Positions 37,501 to 51,457 of a stretch of 64,000 bases of DNA are shown here, piece after piece. A program made the position numbers and the translations under genes. Origin of the DNA: Temnothorax longispinosus (lineage: Eukaryota; Arthropoda; Insecta; Hymenoptera; Formicidae); contig NC_092361.1 in the NCBI RefSeq assembly GCF_030848805.1, positions 21,597,406 through 21,661,405 on the forward strand, read 5' to 3'. How positions within the stretch are numbered: the first letter of the stretch is position 1; each line of letters begins with the position of its first letter. Under the pieces are notes generated by a model. That model ran no database searches. It saw nothing but the letters and a program-made list of their open reading frames with translations, and was not told the origin of the DNA.

Positions 37501-40500
37501 TTAATCCGGATATAACGTGGAATCGGGGAAGCCAGATAACCACGGTATTTTAAATGGAGAGGCAAGCTTCCGCCCAGCATTTCCCTCTCCCTCCCTCTGT
37601 CTCTCTGTCTTTCTCTGGTCCACGTGACCGCAGTAACCATCGTCGTTTATACCGACTAGTCGATCCGAATTAGCCGGTCGAGTTTACCTTGGCTTGCAAA
37701 ATCCGGCTTGAAGCTTGCCGTCGCGTCGTGACGAACCCCTCGTTAACCTCGACGATCGACTTTGGCTCCGGTCGTTGTCCGGAGGTCTCCTTAATTACCG
37801 TGGACCGACACTTTACCATAGCTCTGATAAAGGAGACGCGTTGGCGATCAGCCGGCAAGAAGTGGAGCGTGAAAAGGATATTAGAAATTTAGGTGGAGAA
37901 CAACGAGGCGCGAGATGCTCCGACTTTTCAACGAATAATATCGGTTTGTTCGCGACGGATGAATTGTCCGGAATAGCTATGAATCACGATTATCGCCTGA
38001 AAACGATGACTCCCGCGCAGGGCTCACCTCGTACTCCCCGACTTAGTAATCCTGATGCATAGGCAGATCCGATGCTGTGAATCCGTGTTAGGGTATCTTC
38101 AAAGCACTCCCGTGACATGCGCGAAAATTATGTGTCTATCCTTCGGATCGAAAAAATCTTCTCTCGTTAGTATTAATGTTCGTTTCTATCTTCTAACTTG
38201 ATTTATTTATAACACAATTGCTACTACTTTTATTTAAGTGATGGTTATAATGAACCGTCAATATTTTGTTGGAAGAATGATTAATTAAAGTAGCATTGTG
38301 AAAATTAATTATGTTTAGAAACATTACAGTATTTTCTGCTCGCCGCAATTTTGATGTGGACATAAATATTTACTGATTACTTGAAAATGTGATATTTTGT
38401 TTACATAAATTATTTAAAATTTATTTTATTATAAATCTATGTGATTATTGTCAAAACTATTTCCACAAAAAGAAATTCTTTTTTTAAAATAATAATTGTT
38501 TTATATCATAAAGTTAGAGCGAGATTTATCACACATAAATTCACGCGAAACAATAATAATTCACTCAGCATGGAACGCGATAAGAGTAATAATCAAAATG
38601 CGATAATGAATTCCGCAGGATGTAACGGTTTTCTAACATACGAGTGTTATAAATCTTTTACATTATCATGCAAAAAAGCATGCATATATTTCACATGTAC
38701 ATTGCACGACACGAGAGATAGTATTGCATTTAGTGCTATTACTATAATATATTATGGGGGAGATAAAAGGTGCACATAATTTACGATAGATGTTAATGAT
38801 GCATATGTTAGGGGTATATGCTTATTGGATAACATCTTGAGTTATTATTTTGAGTTTAAATTTGCCAGGCAAATTTCTTCGCAAATATGATTCTCAAAGT
38901 GAGATAGTTACAATTGATTAATTAATACGATCTTTTACTAATACTTGGGATTTTTTACGATATAATTTATCTGTTATTTACGTTTTATTTATTTTCTGCT
39001 TCTTTGAGAGACAGCTTTATAGCTTTCCCTTTTCATCATTAACCTTAAATGTTAACGCTTCGTAAGTCTCGAGGGCAAAAGTTCTACTCTTAATAACTTC
39101 AAAGCGGCAAACCGCGGTTTATCACGAGATTTAATATTTCACAACTGATTTTCAGGAAATTCTTACATTATTAAGAGCATTATACGGAAATATGAAGACA
39201 CAGTAGAAAACGTATAAAATATTTTCGTTTCAATTCCCCGCAGGAAACTACAAGTTCCGCGATTTTCCCGTCTGAAATGTCTGAATTTTCTCTCTCTTTC
39301 CCTGCGGCATTAGCACGATTCCGCCTGACGGCCGCCGTTAAAAAATGGCACTGTTTTATGCCAAACCTGATGCGCGCAGTAAAATGCTCTTTCTCGTAAA
39401 AAAGGAAAAAGAAAAAGACGATAAACGGTGTGCCTGAAGCACCAAAGCCTCGTGCGGGTGGCGAGGATAATATATTTATCGATCTGCAAGGATACCGAGA
39501 GATGTTTCAATCGAACGAATGAGTTCGGTTGCAATCTACAAATTCATAAAATTCCTCTTAAAACGACGAATGGCCTCGCATCTTTCTCCACAGATCGCCT
39601 TTCCTCCTACTGCACGGCGCGTTTTATTGCGAATTTTTAGAGCGCTCCGCCGACCACCCTTGGAAAAAAAAGAAAAACTGAACGGGAAAAACGGACGTGC
39701 CTCCTCGCCTGAACGTGTAGGAGGAGGGAACCGCGTAACTTCGTTGCGGAGGGTTGCACTTAAGTCTCTTCGGAGGTGGTTTGCCGTCGGAAAGATGAAA
39801 GTGATATTTTAGTTCGCAGCAAGCAAAGAAGTAGAGGAGAGAGAGCAGCGTGTTTCGTCGAGCAGGGAAACCTTTCGATTGAACGACACGCGTCAGTGGG
39901 ATCTCCAGGTTGCGTGCAGAATATCTAAAGCGGTAGAATCTGTGTGGGCTGTCTTGACCATGAAGCTAAATAGGTTGTGCAACCCTTAGAAGTCAGTCCT
40001 TTAGAACGCAAAATTTATTTCTGGAGAATGTTACTATTTTATTAAAATATTATTTATTTTTATATACGTAAAAAATTTCATTGAAATTTTATTTTGTCGT
40101 TGCAATCATCACAAATACTAATTTATCTACGAATTAGCTTGATATTAGCATTTTAGAAATTTATTTATATCTGTGATAAAAAGTGATAAATGTACTTTTC
40201 TCATATGATTGCAATTAGATCCCATTCAATGTTGGGGCTTGGGGCTTGGATATTCTTGGATCTGAGTAAACGATTGTTATTTATGAGTAAGCGTTCACCA
40301 TCCTGCCTGGCGTTTTATTTAATTTTCCACTGAAACGCGCGCGCGCGTATTATACTTGGTTTGGTGGGAAGGCTTGGTTTGCTCGAAGAGAGGCCGTGAA
40401 CCACACGAGATACTATTTTCGTTCCATTTCCACGCGCGTAATTGCTATGAGCGTACAAATGAGAGTATCCGCTATACACGACTTTGTCTGCGCTGTCATG

Positions 40501-43084
40501 TATACGAAATTTACGTAAACAAAATGTTACCGATCTTCATTTCTCGTGGATGGAATTGTTTATGCACTTCGGGATATTGTTGCACTTTGGGAAATGATAT
40601 TTACATGTAGAATTATAAAAATATGCGCGTGTTTAATGCACACGCACCAGTCGTAACTATATTTAATTATAATCCCAGTAAACATGTTATTACGTGTACA
40701 ATATGGAAATATTAATTTAATTTTATTATACTTTCCGCTCTTTAACTTATTACCGATTTATGATTTTAGTGTCGAGTTAATATTTTGCCGTGAACAATTA
40801 ATACATATTTCATCCAAAATGATTACCCTTAAATAATTACGCGTGTACTAAATCGATACGTCTGTGCTACATACTATGTACTTAATATTTCGTACGGAAA
40901 TATCCCTCGTAGGAGAAGCGAACATGAAGAAGATTGACGTGAGTTCGTTAAATATCCCGAGGAAACTAAGAACGTATCGTACGTGCGCGAGAATTAGCTC
41001 GAAAATGATATTTTGATTTACGAGTGGGAGGGGACCCTGCGTCAATGAGAGAGAAACCCTTCGATCGAACTTGCGTCAGCAAGGGCAGCCCGACTGCTCT
41101 CTGTGTTTTTCTTCATGTAACATAGTAGATACATATTGCGCGATCATGGGGAGTGATGAAGGCGATGTGGATGGCTGATTGCCTTTGTCATCGAAAAAAT
41201 AGAGATGACGTCATTTCCGATATTATCGATTAATCTTGAGTCTTCTAATTATAGCGTAAAACGAATAAACATAAAAATACGTGATAGCGATGACATCAAT
41301 TGAGATAAATTGACATTTATATTTCTGATAGGAATGTAAAAAATAAGATTTAGCTTTAGGTTTAGTATAAGTAAAGCACAGGTTTTTATCTAAACTTTGA
41401 TGATAAAATTGAATTAAATCGCATCTCTAATCCTGACACAAGCATTAATATAAACTTGATTTAATATTCATTTCGTCAATCTTTTTTTCCCTAATGTTCT
41501 TCTGGTATTCTCAATTAGTAGGCGCACGAAAACTTCGCATCGCCTGTACGGTCGTTAAAATTCTCAGCCAGAACGAAGGGCGCGCGATACGCGAGCACGT
41601 ACGATACAAGGGGTATATACGTGTTCTCATATTCGCGCCCCCTCGAGAAAATCGTAGATCGTCATGTATATGCGGTACACGCACATGCGTGAACGTGTCC
41701 TCGCACTCGTATTCGGATCCGGATAAAGAGAGGAAGCGAGGCATACGTACACGGGGCGACGCGGGGAAAATTTCCTCTTTCGTTGCTCTCCCCCGGGCGG
41801 GTGAAGTCGTTTTGTCACAATGGTGATAAAAGCGACCCTATCGCGCGCTCTTCTCCGTTCTCCCCGAGCGACGTCGACGCTACGCTCGCGCGAACGCCCC
41901 CGCAATTACGCTGTTTATGTAAGGGCGTGGTTTCCTCGAGACTAATTCGAGGCCGCACAACGCGCATCTCCTCTGCAGCTCGAATATGTACACGGGGTAT
42001 ATACGTAAACAGAGCCGCGAGCTATATCGCTTTGAAGATTGGCAGATTCGGCTTAACGGTCAGCTATGACCTAATCAAACTCGGTACATATAGTAAATCA
42101 TACGAAAAAGTAGGAATGCCAGATCCTCGAAAATAAGATATTTAATAACATGATAATAAATAATAATATATAGATGTACTTATACTATGCTACTTGAATT
42201 TAAATATTTTTGAAACAGCTGAGAATAGATACTGTTGTAGAGAAATATCTCTGTGATTTTTTTTTACTGGATTTGTGAAACATTCTGTAAAACATATTCG
42301 AAAGTTGTGTGTATTCCATTAAAATACGATCTCTCGCTAATAATTGCGGCTTTTATCTTGAAAAGGAAATTTAATATTTTTTTTTTATATTTTAAATTAA
42401 CGATCTATGCAACGCGTTGTGCCGGCGGATATATGCAACGAAGCAAATAATCCATTATTATGTGACGCAACCATGTAGAACAGGTTAAAACGACCAAATG
42501 AATGAGTCCGCAAATTGTTAGTAAAATTCAATAAACTCTTTTGTTAGCTTTCTCGTTGTGCTGTACAGATATTATATGGTAGGAACATCAATCAAACTTA
42601 TAAACAGATATTAACTAGATATATTACGTAACTTTTTACGACTTGACGTTATACAAAACGGCAAACTTTTTATTTTTCCTTAAAACTGCATTTCAGACTA
42701 TTTTCATAAATTTTTCTATTTAATTGCAGTTACGCGTAGACAAGTTAATTTCCTATTATAACCGTTTTTAAATAAAAGACTAGTAAAAGTCGAATAAAAT
42801 TACTAGGTGTTTCGTCAGGATTTTGATCGATAAATACCGCGTTTATCGATTTTTTGCGTGCACTGTATACATGTGCGTTAAGCATCTCTAACCGCGAAGA
42901 TCTCTTACCGTCGAGAGCAGCGAAAGAGCGTATTCGGCGTGGGAGGAAGCGCGTAACGATGATTGACCGTCTGTTATTATTACTGCATCGTCGCGAGAGA
43001 GAGAACACGCGCGACGAGAGAAAAATAAACCGATGACTCCAATGGCGTGGCGCAACGCATTCGAGGGGACGAAATCATCCGGCA

Positions 43085-43220
43085 GGACATTTATGATCGC
43101 CATATAGGCCCGCAGTTATTAATTATTGCCCCGCGCCTCTATATCCTCAAATATTTGTAGCGACTGTAGCGTCCGAGCGTTTTTAATATCGGCGCACAAT
43201 GTAATATGAAGTAATAAGCG
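43085..43220. promoter_or_regulatory. Possible conserved regulatory element
   Basis: A compact patch of unique sequence in which a TTATTAATTATTG homeodomain-type block, CCATATAGG and CCTCTATATCC (CArG-like), and several GC-rich non-repetitive words lie close together. There is no coding capacity. This mosaic of AT core motifs in GC-rich unique DNA resembles insect developmental enhancers, but the call is by impression only. Confidence 0.2.
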
Positions 43221-46200
43221 AATTTCACGCTGCCATTACTTTGAATCGTACAAATCAGTGAGTAATGCACAAAAATTGCAGAGGACTCTTACATTCGAAA
43301 TTATTTCAGTTATACGCGTACATAGTTCTCCGACGGCAGAATTTATTTTCAAACTTGTACTATTGCAAAACCGCGTAATTATTTTAGAATTTCAATTCTT
43401 AAAAACTTATCAGTTGCTGATTGACTCAAAGATGAGAAAAGAGATAAAGTTTTTCTAATGATTTGAAGCTTAAAAAGGAATAAAATAAAAATTATTCAAT
43501 TTTATCTGAAACCCATAAGAAATATAAAAATAAGGCGAATACATCACAATAGTTATACTTACTATATGTATCGGTTCAAAAAATTCAAACGAACGAGTAC
43601 GGTTTAATGAGGAATACATCTGAAGAAGGAAGAAATTGTGTGTACCGCCAGAGTCGAGATTGAAGTCGCGAACGAAATCACTCGCCATCGACAAATTTAC
43701 CCTTCGATGCGGAACGGCATCTCGAACGCGTTTTCACGGAATTGCTTGGCCGGCAGCTCGCGAATCGATTTCCGGCCAGAAGAGTCGAGGAGCATTATGT
43801 CGAGCCGAGTCCGGCTCGAAGCGGATGCCGACATCCCGTTGCATCCCGGCGGAGTAATATTATATCGGGAAAACAGTTCCCGGAGCGTGGTTCCGTTCCT
43901 GCAACGTATTCGTCGATATATCAAAATTACTCGTCGCCGCGCCGATACGGTTTAGAGACTCTCCCCGCTCTCCTCGCCCCTTGTCCTAGTAGCCACCACG
44001 ACAAGGGTGGCCCCTCGACAGGGAACAAAACCCCACTCGCATTAAATCCGTGCCTCCGAATTAGCAGGAACGAAGATGGCGGGGAAATTAGCGCGATGGT
44101 CCGAGGGTGGTGGTGGGAAAAAACCGTTACAATCTGCGTCGCAACGCGACGAACGTTGAGAAGAAACTGTCTCTCGTATATCCACGGTGACGTCATTGTT
44201 TGCCGAAGAATCATTCTCCGCTCGTAGAAAGGCGGACGTATCAAATACGCGCGCATATATACACATATACGTATGTGTATGCACGGTGCACAAACGTGGG
44301 CATCGATCGCGCTTCTGTTTACTCCGACGATCAAATGTCGCTCCGACGAATTGTTCCCGGGCTGTCCCGCGTGATATGAATTTTCTCGCCACCCCATGAT
44401 TGCATCACTTTTTCTCTCCTCGCTTTTCTTTTGCTTCTGACATTTTGTTATCTATCGTCGTCTCCGGTGATTTCTTTCTCGCGTCGGTTATACCCTGGGG
44501 ATAACTACCGGTTATATATGTAGGTGGATCAACATTGTGGGTGGATATCAGAAAAGGAATGTGTTTGTTAGCAAGAAGTCGAAATCGAATTTTCCTTAAC
44601 GAAAATCTCAAGAGTGATATATTTGAGAAAATCAAATAATCTTGGATCAGTTTTCAATATAAAATCGTGCGTTCTGTTGAACTTTAAAGTTACGACGATA
44701 TTGCGACAAAACTTCCATGATTACCCATTACCCGTATATCATTTTAAACCGACAATAATGTTTAAAAAATATCACAGTAATGAAAAGATAAAATAGAGCA
44801 GTGAATTATGAACAAATTACTTAGCGTTTGGTAAAATAATTGTAGTGATTATTACAAATCACAGAAATGTAATTATTACGATTAAATTTAAATGCTATGG
44901 ATTATTTTGACCTGAATAATAAAATTATATACAGTATAAATTTTATACTTTATAAGTTGATAAGCGGCATTACACAACTTTGTTTCTCACACTCGGCCTC
45001 ACGAGTAGAAGAATTATTATGCATAAAATCGTGAACACATTAAAAACAAAAGATTATACATATAAATTTAGTGAAATCAAAGACAAATTGAACGGCATTA
45101 CGATATATTTGATAGTTTGGTATATCGATGTTAACAGAAAGGATGTTTTAACGTTCAATATTTCATCTTGTAACAGTTATTAATTTTCATCGGAGAGAAT
45201 GCAAGCTATTCATATTGCATCGGTTCATTTCCAATTCTGATTGCAATATTGCACGTTGGTGGTAGTTGAATTCGTGAAAGTCTGTATGTACACTTTGAAA
45301 AAAGGTTTCATTTTTTGCACGAAAAATGTATACAATATCCATAGCGATTTTATTATTATATGAAACAAACACTTTTTCAGTGTTTGCGAGCTTTATATAA
45401 AACTCTATATAAAAAAGTCCCTTATCCTTTCATAAAAATTCATGCAATTATAAATCAGAGCTGATTTGTCATACAAGAAAAATGATTGTTTGCGAGTGTT
45501 TAACTAGACAGTTGTTTATATAAATAATAACCTTTTTCTTAAAAGTACCGAGCAAATCTTTTTTTTTTTTAAATATAATCTTGTAAAATCGTTAATGTTA
45601 AAAAAATGCACAAAAGTTTTAATAGCGTCTATAAATATATATTTTTGACACTAAGATTTTTCAATAATTAATCATAATTTTTAAATTTTATATTCACGGA
45701 TTATTTAAGTACTGGTTTATAAATTTTTCAGAATGTATAATTATAAAGCTCATTTACATAAATTGTCGAAAATTGACTAAAGGTAACGCGGTTTCAGCTT
45801 AAAAAAAAAACTGGTAAAACAATTTTCGTTTCATCACGCTCGAAGAAAATTAATAATAGTGCCGCCGAGTTGAGTTTCGCGCGAGCGCACAGTGCCGCGA
45901 AATTCCCATCGGTTCCGGAGGAATTAATTTAATTTCATGAGAACGAAATTAATAATGATGTTCCGAAAATTGTGCAATGTTACATTGTGAATACACCGTG
46001 AATAAGTGAGCAACGATAAAGACGAAGGATTTATTTAAGGAGAATTTGAAAATTATGGTCTGTGAAGCAATTATCTGCCATTTTCATAAAATGCTTACAA
46101 TAATATAGTGGCATAATGCAATTTACATATTACGTATTTTGCAACAATAATTAAATATCGCGATAATTAGGCGTCACATTGAAATTCTTAAAAGATTTGC

Positions 46201-49200
46201 AGAAATAAATTCACAGAAATTTCTTAATTTTCGTGATTAAGTTATCGCGATTTCTGATATGACCAAAATAATGCAATATCCACTAATAGTTTTCTGCGTA
46301 ACGAGATAGGGCAAAACGCTTGATGAAGTTTCCGAACGGCGACGGACCGACTTTGGGATTTCGTGCATGCAGCGTTTCGTCCAGTTATCCCATAGAACCA
46401 TTCAATCGCACAGTTACTCGATTAACGGCATGTAGTCCGGAAAATTTCCGCGCGGTTGAACTTCAAACTGGTAAGATGTAGTTTCATGGGGGCGTCGGCA
46501 CTCGGATAGAAGCCCGACCGCGAAGTTAGTTCTCGACCGGGAAAGTTGCAGCTGGAGTTGCGTTCGTTAAGATACATATTACGAGCGCATCAGGTATCAA
46601 CGCGAACCGCCCGCTTCCTTTACGTACAGCACCTTAGTCTCTCGGGTGTATATAGGTACGTATATCCGAGGGCGTTTGCATAAAATTTCGCGTGCCATTT
46701 CCACGACGAGTGCCGCGTTACGGTGTATCAGATATCCTACGTTGTTTCAAAGAGCAGAATACCTTTGAACGTTATTTAAATAAAATTGTTTTAATTTTTC
46801 AGGCAATATTTCGTCTCATACGATTAGCAATTATTATTTAATAATTAACTTACCTAAGTCTGCACCCCTATAAGCAAATAATCTGTTTGAGAATTATTTC
46901 ACTTCTAGTTGATTAATTTTTACGTTTGAATATTTTTGTGTTGGAGTAAAGCTTTTTTTCTCAAAGCTTCATCTTTATATCATTTATATTTCTTCTAAAA
47001 ATGTCCAATGATTATCTCGTACCTAGCTATAATCTTGCCTAAAATAATTATATCTTTTACATTTTTATTTAATAAAAATTATTTAGTGATAAAACATTGT
47101 TGCGGCACAATAAATAAAAAATCCACATTGTAAATAAAATTTCTGATTCTTCCTAAATTATTTTCGCAACATGGTAAAAGTATTTCAAGTATATTTTATT
47201 ATACCAAATATTTCAATTCACTTATCTTTTATGCACACATACCTAACCAAATATATGCTGAAGGATGTCGAGACTGTTCATGCTCTATCTTTGATCCTAT
47301 GAATACGTACCGTTTTCAAAGATATGTTTCTTGAAACGTCAAGGAGAAAACGCTTCGATCGCGACGACGATAATTTTCGGCGTTGGAATAAAGATAGAGA
47401 AGATAGAGCTTTGCAATACTCTGCATCCTTCTCACGAGAAAATCCGCATTTCTAATAACGCCCGACTGAGTTAAGGTTTACGATAAATTTGCATAATATA
47501 CTGCACCCCCGTTTTCATAACGAGAGTCGTAAAAGCGTACCGAATAACCGCATGGTTAACTTCGCGCATTTAGCTACATCCATATATAAGTCAATTTTAT
47601 TCACTGTCTTGTGAAGAACGTAACGAAGATTTGACCTGAGAAGTCTTCCCGTGTTTCATTATAGAGATTAGGCTGCAATTAGATCTGATTAAATAACCAT
47701 AATTCTCGCACGGACGGCGCGAAATTGTTGCCGCGTAACTTCGTTTATTCGGATTATTCGATCGCTTCGACACTTCGCTTCCTTCGGGGGAATTCTAAAA
47801 GCGGTATCGAATAACTCCGAAATAACTCGGCTTCGCGAACTCGTAAGAAAACGATAATACCTCGGAGAAATGAGAGGCTGAAAATCGGGGTACAAGTTTA
47901 CGCCGAGGGATTAAACCAAGACTTACCCGCGGGAATTTGAAAATAAACCAAGTTTCAATTTAACCGGAGCCACCGGAGATAGCGAGAGAGAGTACTCTTT
48001 ATGGCGATAGACTTCAATGATCGTCAGTGATTGTCAGAGTTATAGCCGCGAATATTCGCGGTTTTTAGTTTGTACAATTTTGATGTCGTAATATGTATGG
48101 ATTATGCGCGACTCAACGTTAAATTTAGAAACTTGCAACATAATACAATCTATATAAATGTTGGAAAATTTCTAAATGTGGGAAAGCAAATAAAATACAG
48201 ATAAAAGACATTAATGAAAAATATAATGTATCACATGTCTCAATATCAAATATATGATATAAAATACTTCGAAGCTTAAAAATCATAAATTATATACAGC
48301 TTATGTGCAACATACTTAATGCTAAATTCGACTATTTTGTTCCACGTCCGTAACGTAGCGTGTTATCTTCATATTAGGGCAAGCAATCACGTTTAAGCTA
48401 AATACGGCCCTTTGGTTCTCTGCCAACAACGTCGAATGTGCAATGGTCATATTATGCAAACAGAAATCAGTACGTGGCCATAATGACGGCGTTATATATG
48501 CTCTATATATAATTGTCGAGTATCATGGAACTGAGTCTCTTTGTCAAACTGTCCCTATAAGTCGGTTGATAATTACGTTTAATTGATAATTTATAGAGTA
48601 TCGAAATATTTTCATGAATAAACTAAATGCAATTTAACGTTGAATTCTACTTAAACGATGTAGAAAAGCTTCAAAAGTAACAATATTAATGAGATTTTAT
48701 CTTGTAGTTTGAAAATTAACATTCACTATTCGTGAAAATTGATTTTCTCTGCTCTTCTCGACAATTCAGCAGTTCTCACAATTAATTCTTAGGGCATCGA
48801 ACTTCCTAATGAAATCACATTCATGGGACGTCCCCTTGATTCGTCACGATCTTCCTTAATCGTGACTCGCGGCGATAAAGCTACACCAGCCAGTCACGCG
48901 TTGTCTTTTGCCTAGGAGCTATCAACTCCGGAATTATATCCGAGAAAATGAGGGAAACAAGTGCCCCTGCAGTTCATTCTTAACGAAATATGACGTATCC
49001 GCTTGTTCGGGAGGGTGCGCCAATTGACCAATTCATCAAGATTTCGGCGCTTATCGCGCTGTAGCGACGACCCTTTCTGCGACCTCCCCCCTCTCCCTTC
49101 CCTTCTCACAGCGGAGAGCCGACTTTCCGATTTTTCATATTTTGACCCCTGCGATTCAGCAGCTCACCCTGTCTAATGCAGATCGCTGGTTTATACTCTC

Positions 49201-49693
49201 GCATGGTCGACGACTCGCGATAAATCAGCCGCGTCGAATTGCCGAGGTGACATATGCCGCGCGGAAAATAAATTCCGTCTGCTTATCCGCGGACATATTT
49301 TTATTTTTTGGCAGAAAGGAGAGAAAACGTCGCCACGTGCCGACACGTGCCGATTCGCGATGCTTATATTTGCTATCTAACACCCCGCCTGTTTATACGA
49401 ATACATCGAGAGATCTCATTTTCGGCGTTTCTGAGAGGGTGCGAATGACAAACGGAAATACTGTCGTTTACATATAGTATTGTATTCTAAAAAAATCATT
49501 TGCGGTATATCAGACAGTTTCGGAGACATATTCTATCGATATTTAAAGTTATCTTTATAAAAATTTTTATAAATAATGCACCATAAACTTAAATCACACA
49601 TTAATTTGATTTTCGTTAAAACTGCCAATTCATAATAATAATATATTGCAGAAAAGCAAAAAGTCTTCTAAAACGATAGTTTTGCAGAGCGCA
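43221..49693. other. Non-coding intron-like sequence
   Basis: No gene recognised. A GC patch at 43630-44400 is open in both strands by composition. The 44600-46300 and 46750-47230 stretches are strongly AT-rich. Small palindromes occur at 46828-46845 (AATTATTA/TAATAATT) and 48046-48061 (CCGCGAATATTCGCGG). A minus-strand donor-like CAGACTTAG-GTAAGT at about 46850-46866 lacks a convincing acceptor. Confidence 0.3.
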
Positions 49694-49742
49694 ATTGACT
49701 GCAATTACTTTTAATTTAAAATTAAGAGTAATTGCAGTCAAT
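49694..49742. repeat. 49-bp near-perfect hairpin
   Basis: Two 24-base arms (ATTGACTGCAATTACTTTTA plus ATTT, and its inverse) separated by one base, with a single difference that would be a G-U pair if transcribed on the + strand. It is AT-rich, without TA-flanked MITE termini and without a usable loop. A cruciform-prone site or the remnant of a fold-back insertion. Confidence 0.85.
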
Positions 49743-51060
49743 GTTAAATGCATCAAAATAGTTAAGGTCTAAATGTTACATATCATTCTTTACGAAAATC
49801 ATATTAGACAAGTTATCGTGTTGAAACGTTATCCTTCGCAATCCTTCGTTACATTCGTTACATATCAAGGGAAAATCAAATTCAATTGTTCAGATAAATC
49901 AATGAATGTACAGTCGTTTTTGACGTTTTACGCAAATACGCGTCGAAGCGCGACATCGTGCGTGGCATACAACATGCATTCCAGTCGGTGCGGTGCGGTG
50001 CGGATCAGCGAATGCATTTTTTCCAGTGGCGAAAGTGGATACGCGCGCGTTGAAATTTAATTTGGCGGGGCCAATTTAACTCGCGCCTCCGATTAATGGA
50101 CCGTAAACGGGCATTCGTCGAATGCAAAAACAATGGTGTTCTCGATAACGAAATATTTTAGCGTTTATTTATACCAGTCTATCGTGCGCGATGTAGTCTT
50201 TATTAAACTGTCTTTGTTATTCGTAACTCGAGCAAAATATCAAATGGTAATGTAATGGATACAGCCATTTATCGCATTGCTATTGCGAAACGCTGTGCTG
50301 ATGCTGGTGGAATTACTTTTAATCGAGATTCGGTGTAATGAACACCACGTTGCATTTTAACCCGCATATTCTATCACGTAGTCATGAAATTCCTCAATTT
50401 CTTAATATACTTTTCACTGAAAGATATTATCTACATTATAGAAAAATAATAGAGATGCCTGTATAACTCTTAATAAGTTTTAATGATATACTTCTACGTG
50501 AAATATGTGCGCAAAAATTGAGGCCATTATTTAGAGATATCCTATACGCAACACATAATTCGACAATAATGTAAATTAATAGCGTACATTTAATAACACA
50601 ACAATGTCAACAATAACACGCAACGTTATGGTATATAATATAATGTTAACTACAGCAATGGAATTATAGTATTGCATTTTCTACGAACAATCGATTGAAC
50701 AAATATTCACATTTTACGAGCACCCGACGAAATAATTGCACGAAGCCGGTCGAGCAGACAGCAGCCGACGGTATTGAGGACCATCGTTGACGCGGAGACG
50801 TACGCCAGAGCAATCAAAGCACAGCACGGTGGATGATGAAGAGGGGTTGCCATTAAAGGATGTATCTACTTAATGACAATGGTGGTGCCATTTGCATCGT
50901 TCTCTTTAGCCCCGAGGAAGCGGATAAGTGCACCGTCGTCATTATCGTCGTCGTCGTCGTCGCGAGATGAGCGCTCCTCGTGGGCGTGTCGGCGACGGGA
51001 GAGCGGGAGATCGTTGCACCGAACAATAATTGAGACAAACTTCTCTCCTTAAAGTTCAAC
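49743..51060. other. Non-coding intron-like sequence
   Basis: No gene recognised. It contains a short GCGGT repeat near 49985-50003 and a CGT trinucleotide tract at 50932-50963 beside a CpG-rich patch. The rest is AT-rich. Confidence 0.3.
50932..50963. repeat. CGT trinucleotide repeat
   Basis: Runs of CGT (about five uninterrupted units plus flanking interrupted units) in a GC-rich patch. No coding frame supports a poly-amino-acid tract. Confidence 0.8.
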
Positions 51061-51260
51061 TGGTGCGGCTAGTTACCGGCCGCTTCGCCGTCGTCTCTGT
51101 AGGACATACATTATCGGTAATTATTCGGCGGCTTAATAATCGTCCCATCGGGGGGAGTGGGGTGGGAAGGAGGGGGTGCATTGTTACCAAGAAACTGGCG
51201 TAATTGCATCGCGTGGGCGTAGATTTACGTCCGGCCGATCATTAAGGGCTAATTAAATTG
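51061..51260. promoter_or_regulatory. Possible regulatory element with TAAT-type motifs
   Basis: Unique, GC-rich sequence punctuated by TCGGTAATTATTCGG, CTTAATAATCG, GCGTAATTGC and GGGCTAATTAAATTG, i.e. four homeodomain-like cores in about 150 bases, plus a G-rich run GGGGGGAGTGGGGTGGG at about 51151-51167. No open frame of interest. The arrangement fits an intronic enhancer, but this is inference. Confidence 0.2.
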
Positions 51261-51413
51261 AGATGATTCGACGAGGTCTCGTTACGACAACAATCAGTGC
51301 ACCAGCGTTGTTAATCGCATGATTAATCGAACTTAATCCTCTCTTCTCGTTGAGAGCAAACGACGTACATTGTTGAATCACGAACCCGCCGTTTTTCCAT
51401 TTCCGATAGCGAA

Positions 51414-51457
51414 CTACATCGTTCGATACGCGAAGCTTCGCGTATCGAACGATGTAG
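51414..51457. repeat. 44-bp perfect spacerless palindrome
   Basis: The 22-base arm CTACATCGTTCGATACGCGA plus AG is followed at once by its exact reverse complement, with AAGCTT at the centre. There is no mismatch and no spacer, and symmetry stops at both ends (A opposite A). It is CpG-containing and not low-complexity. Confidence 0.95.

Larger units (their letters stand above)
32743..43084. other. Non-coding intron-like sequence
   Basis: No coding exon recognised. It includes a homopurine/homopyrimidine inverted pair at 33575-33686, palindromes at 34454-34465 and 34508-34528, and two-copy direct repeats at 34879-34913 (20-base period) and 36307-36347 (27-base period). There is also a pyrimidine tract at 37581-37617, GC patches at 35760-36060 and 41500-42010, and AT-rich valleys between. 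A donor-like AAG-GTGAGC at 35732 has no acceptor or frame nearby. The longest frames (112-117 codons) show no family resemblance. Confidence 0.3.

Noticed and set aside
38441..38779. 112-codon open frame in AT-rich DNA with several cysteines
   Set aside because: Starts at GTG. A rough chance estimate for this length in 64 kb and six frames is of order one, and there is no signal peptide or splice context.
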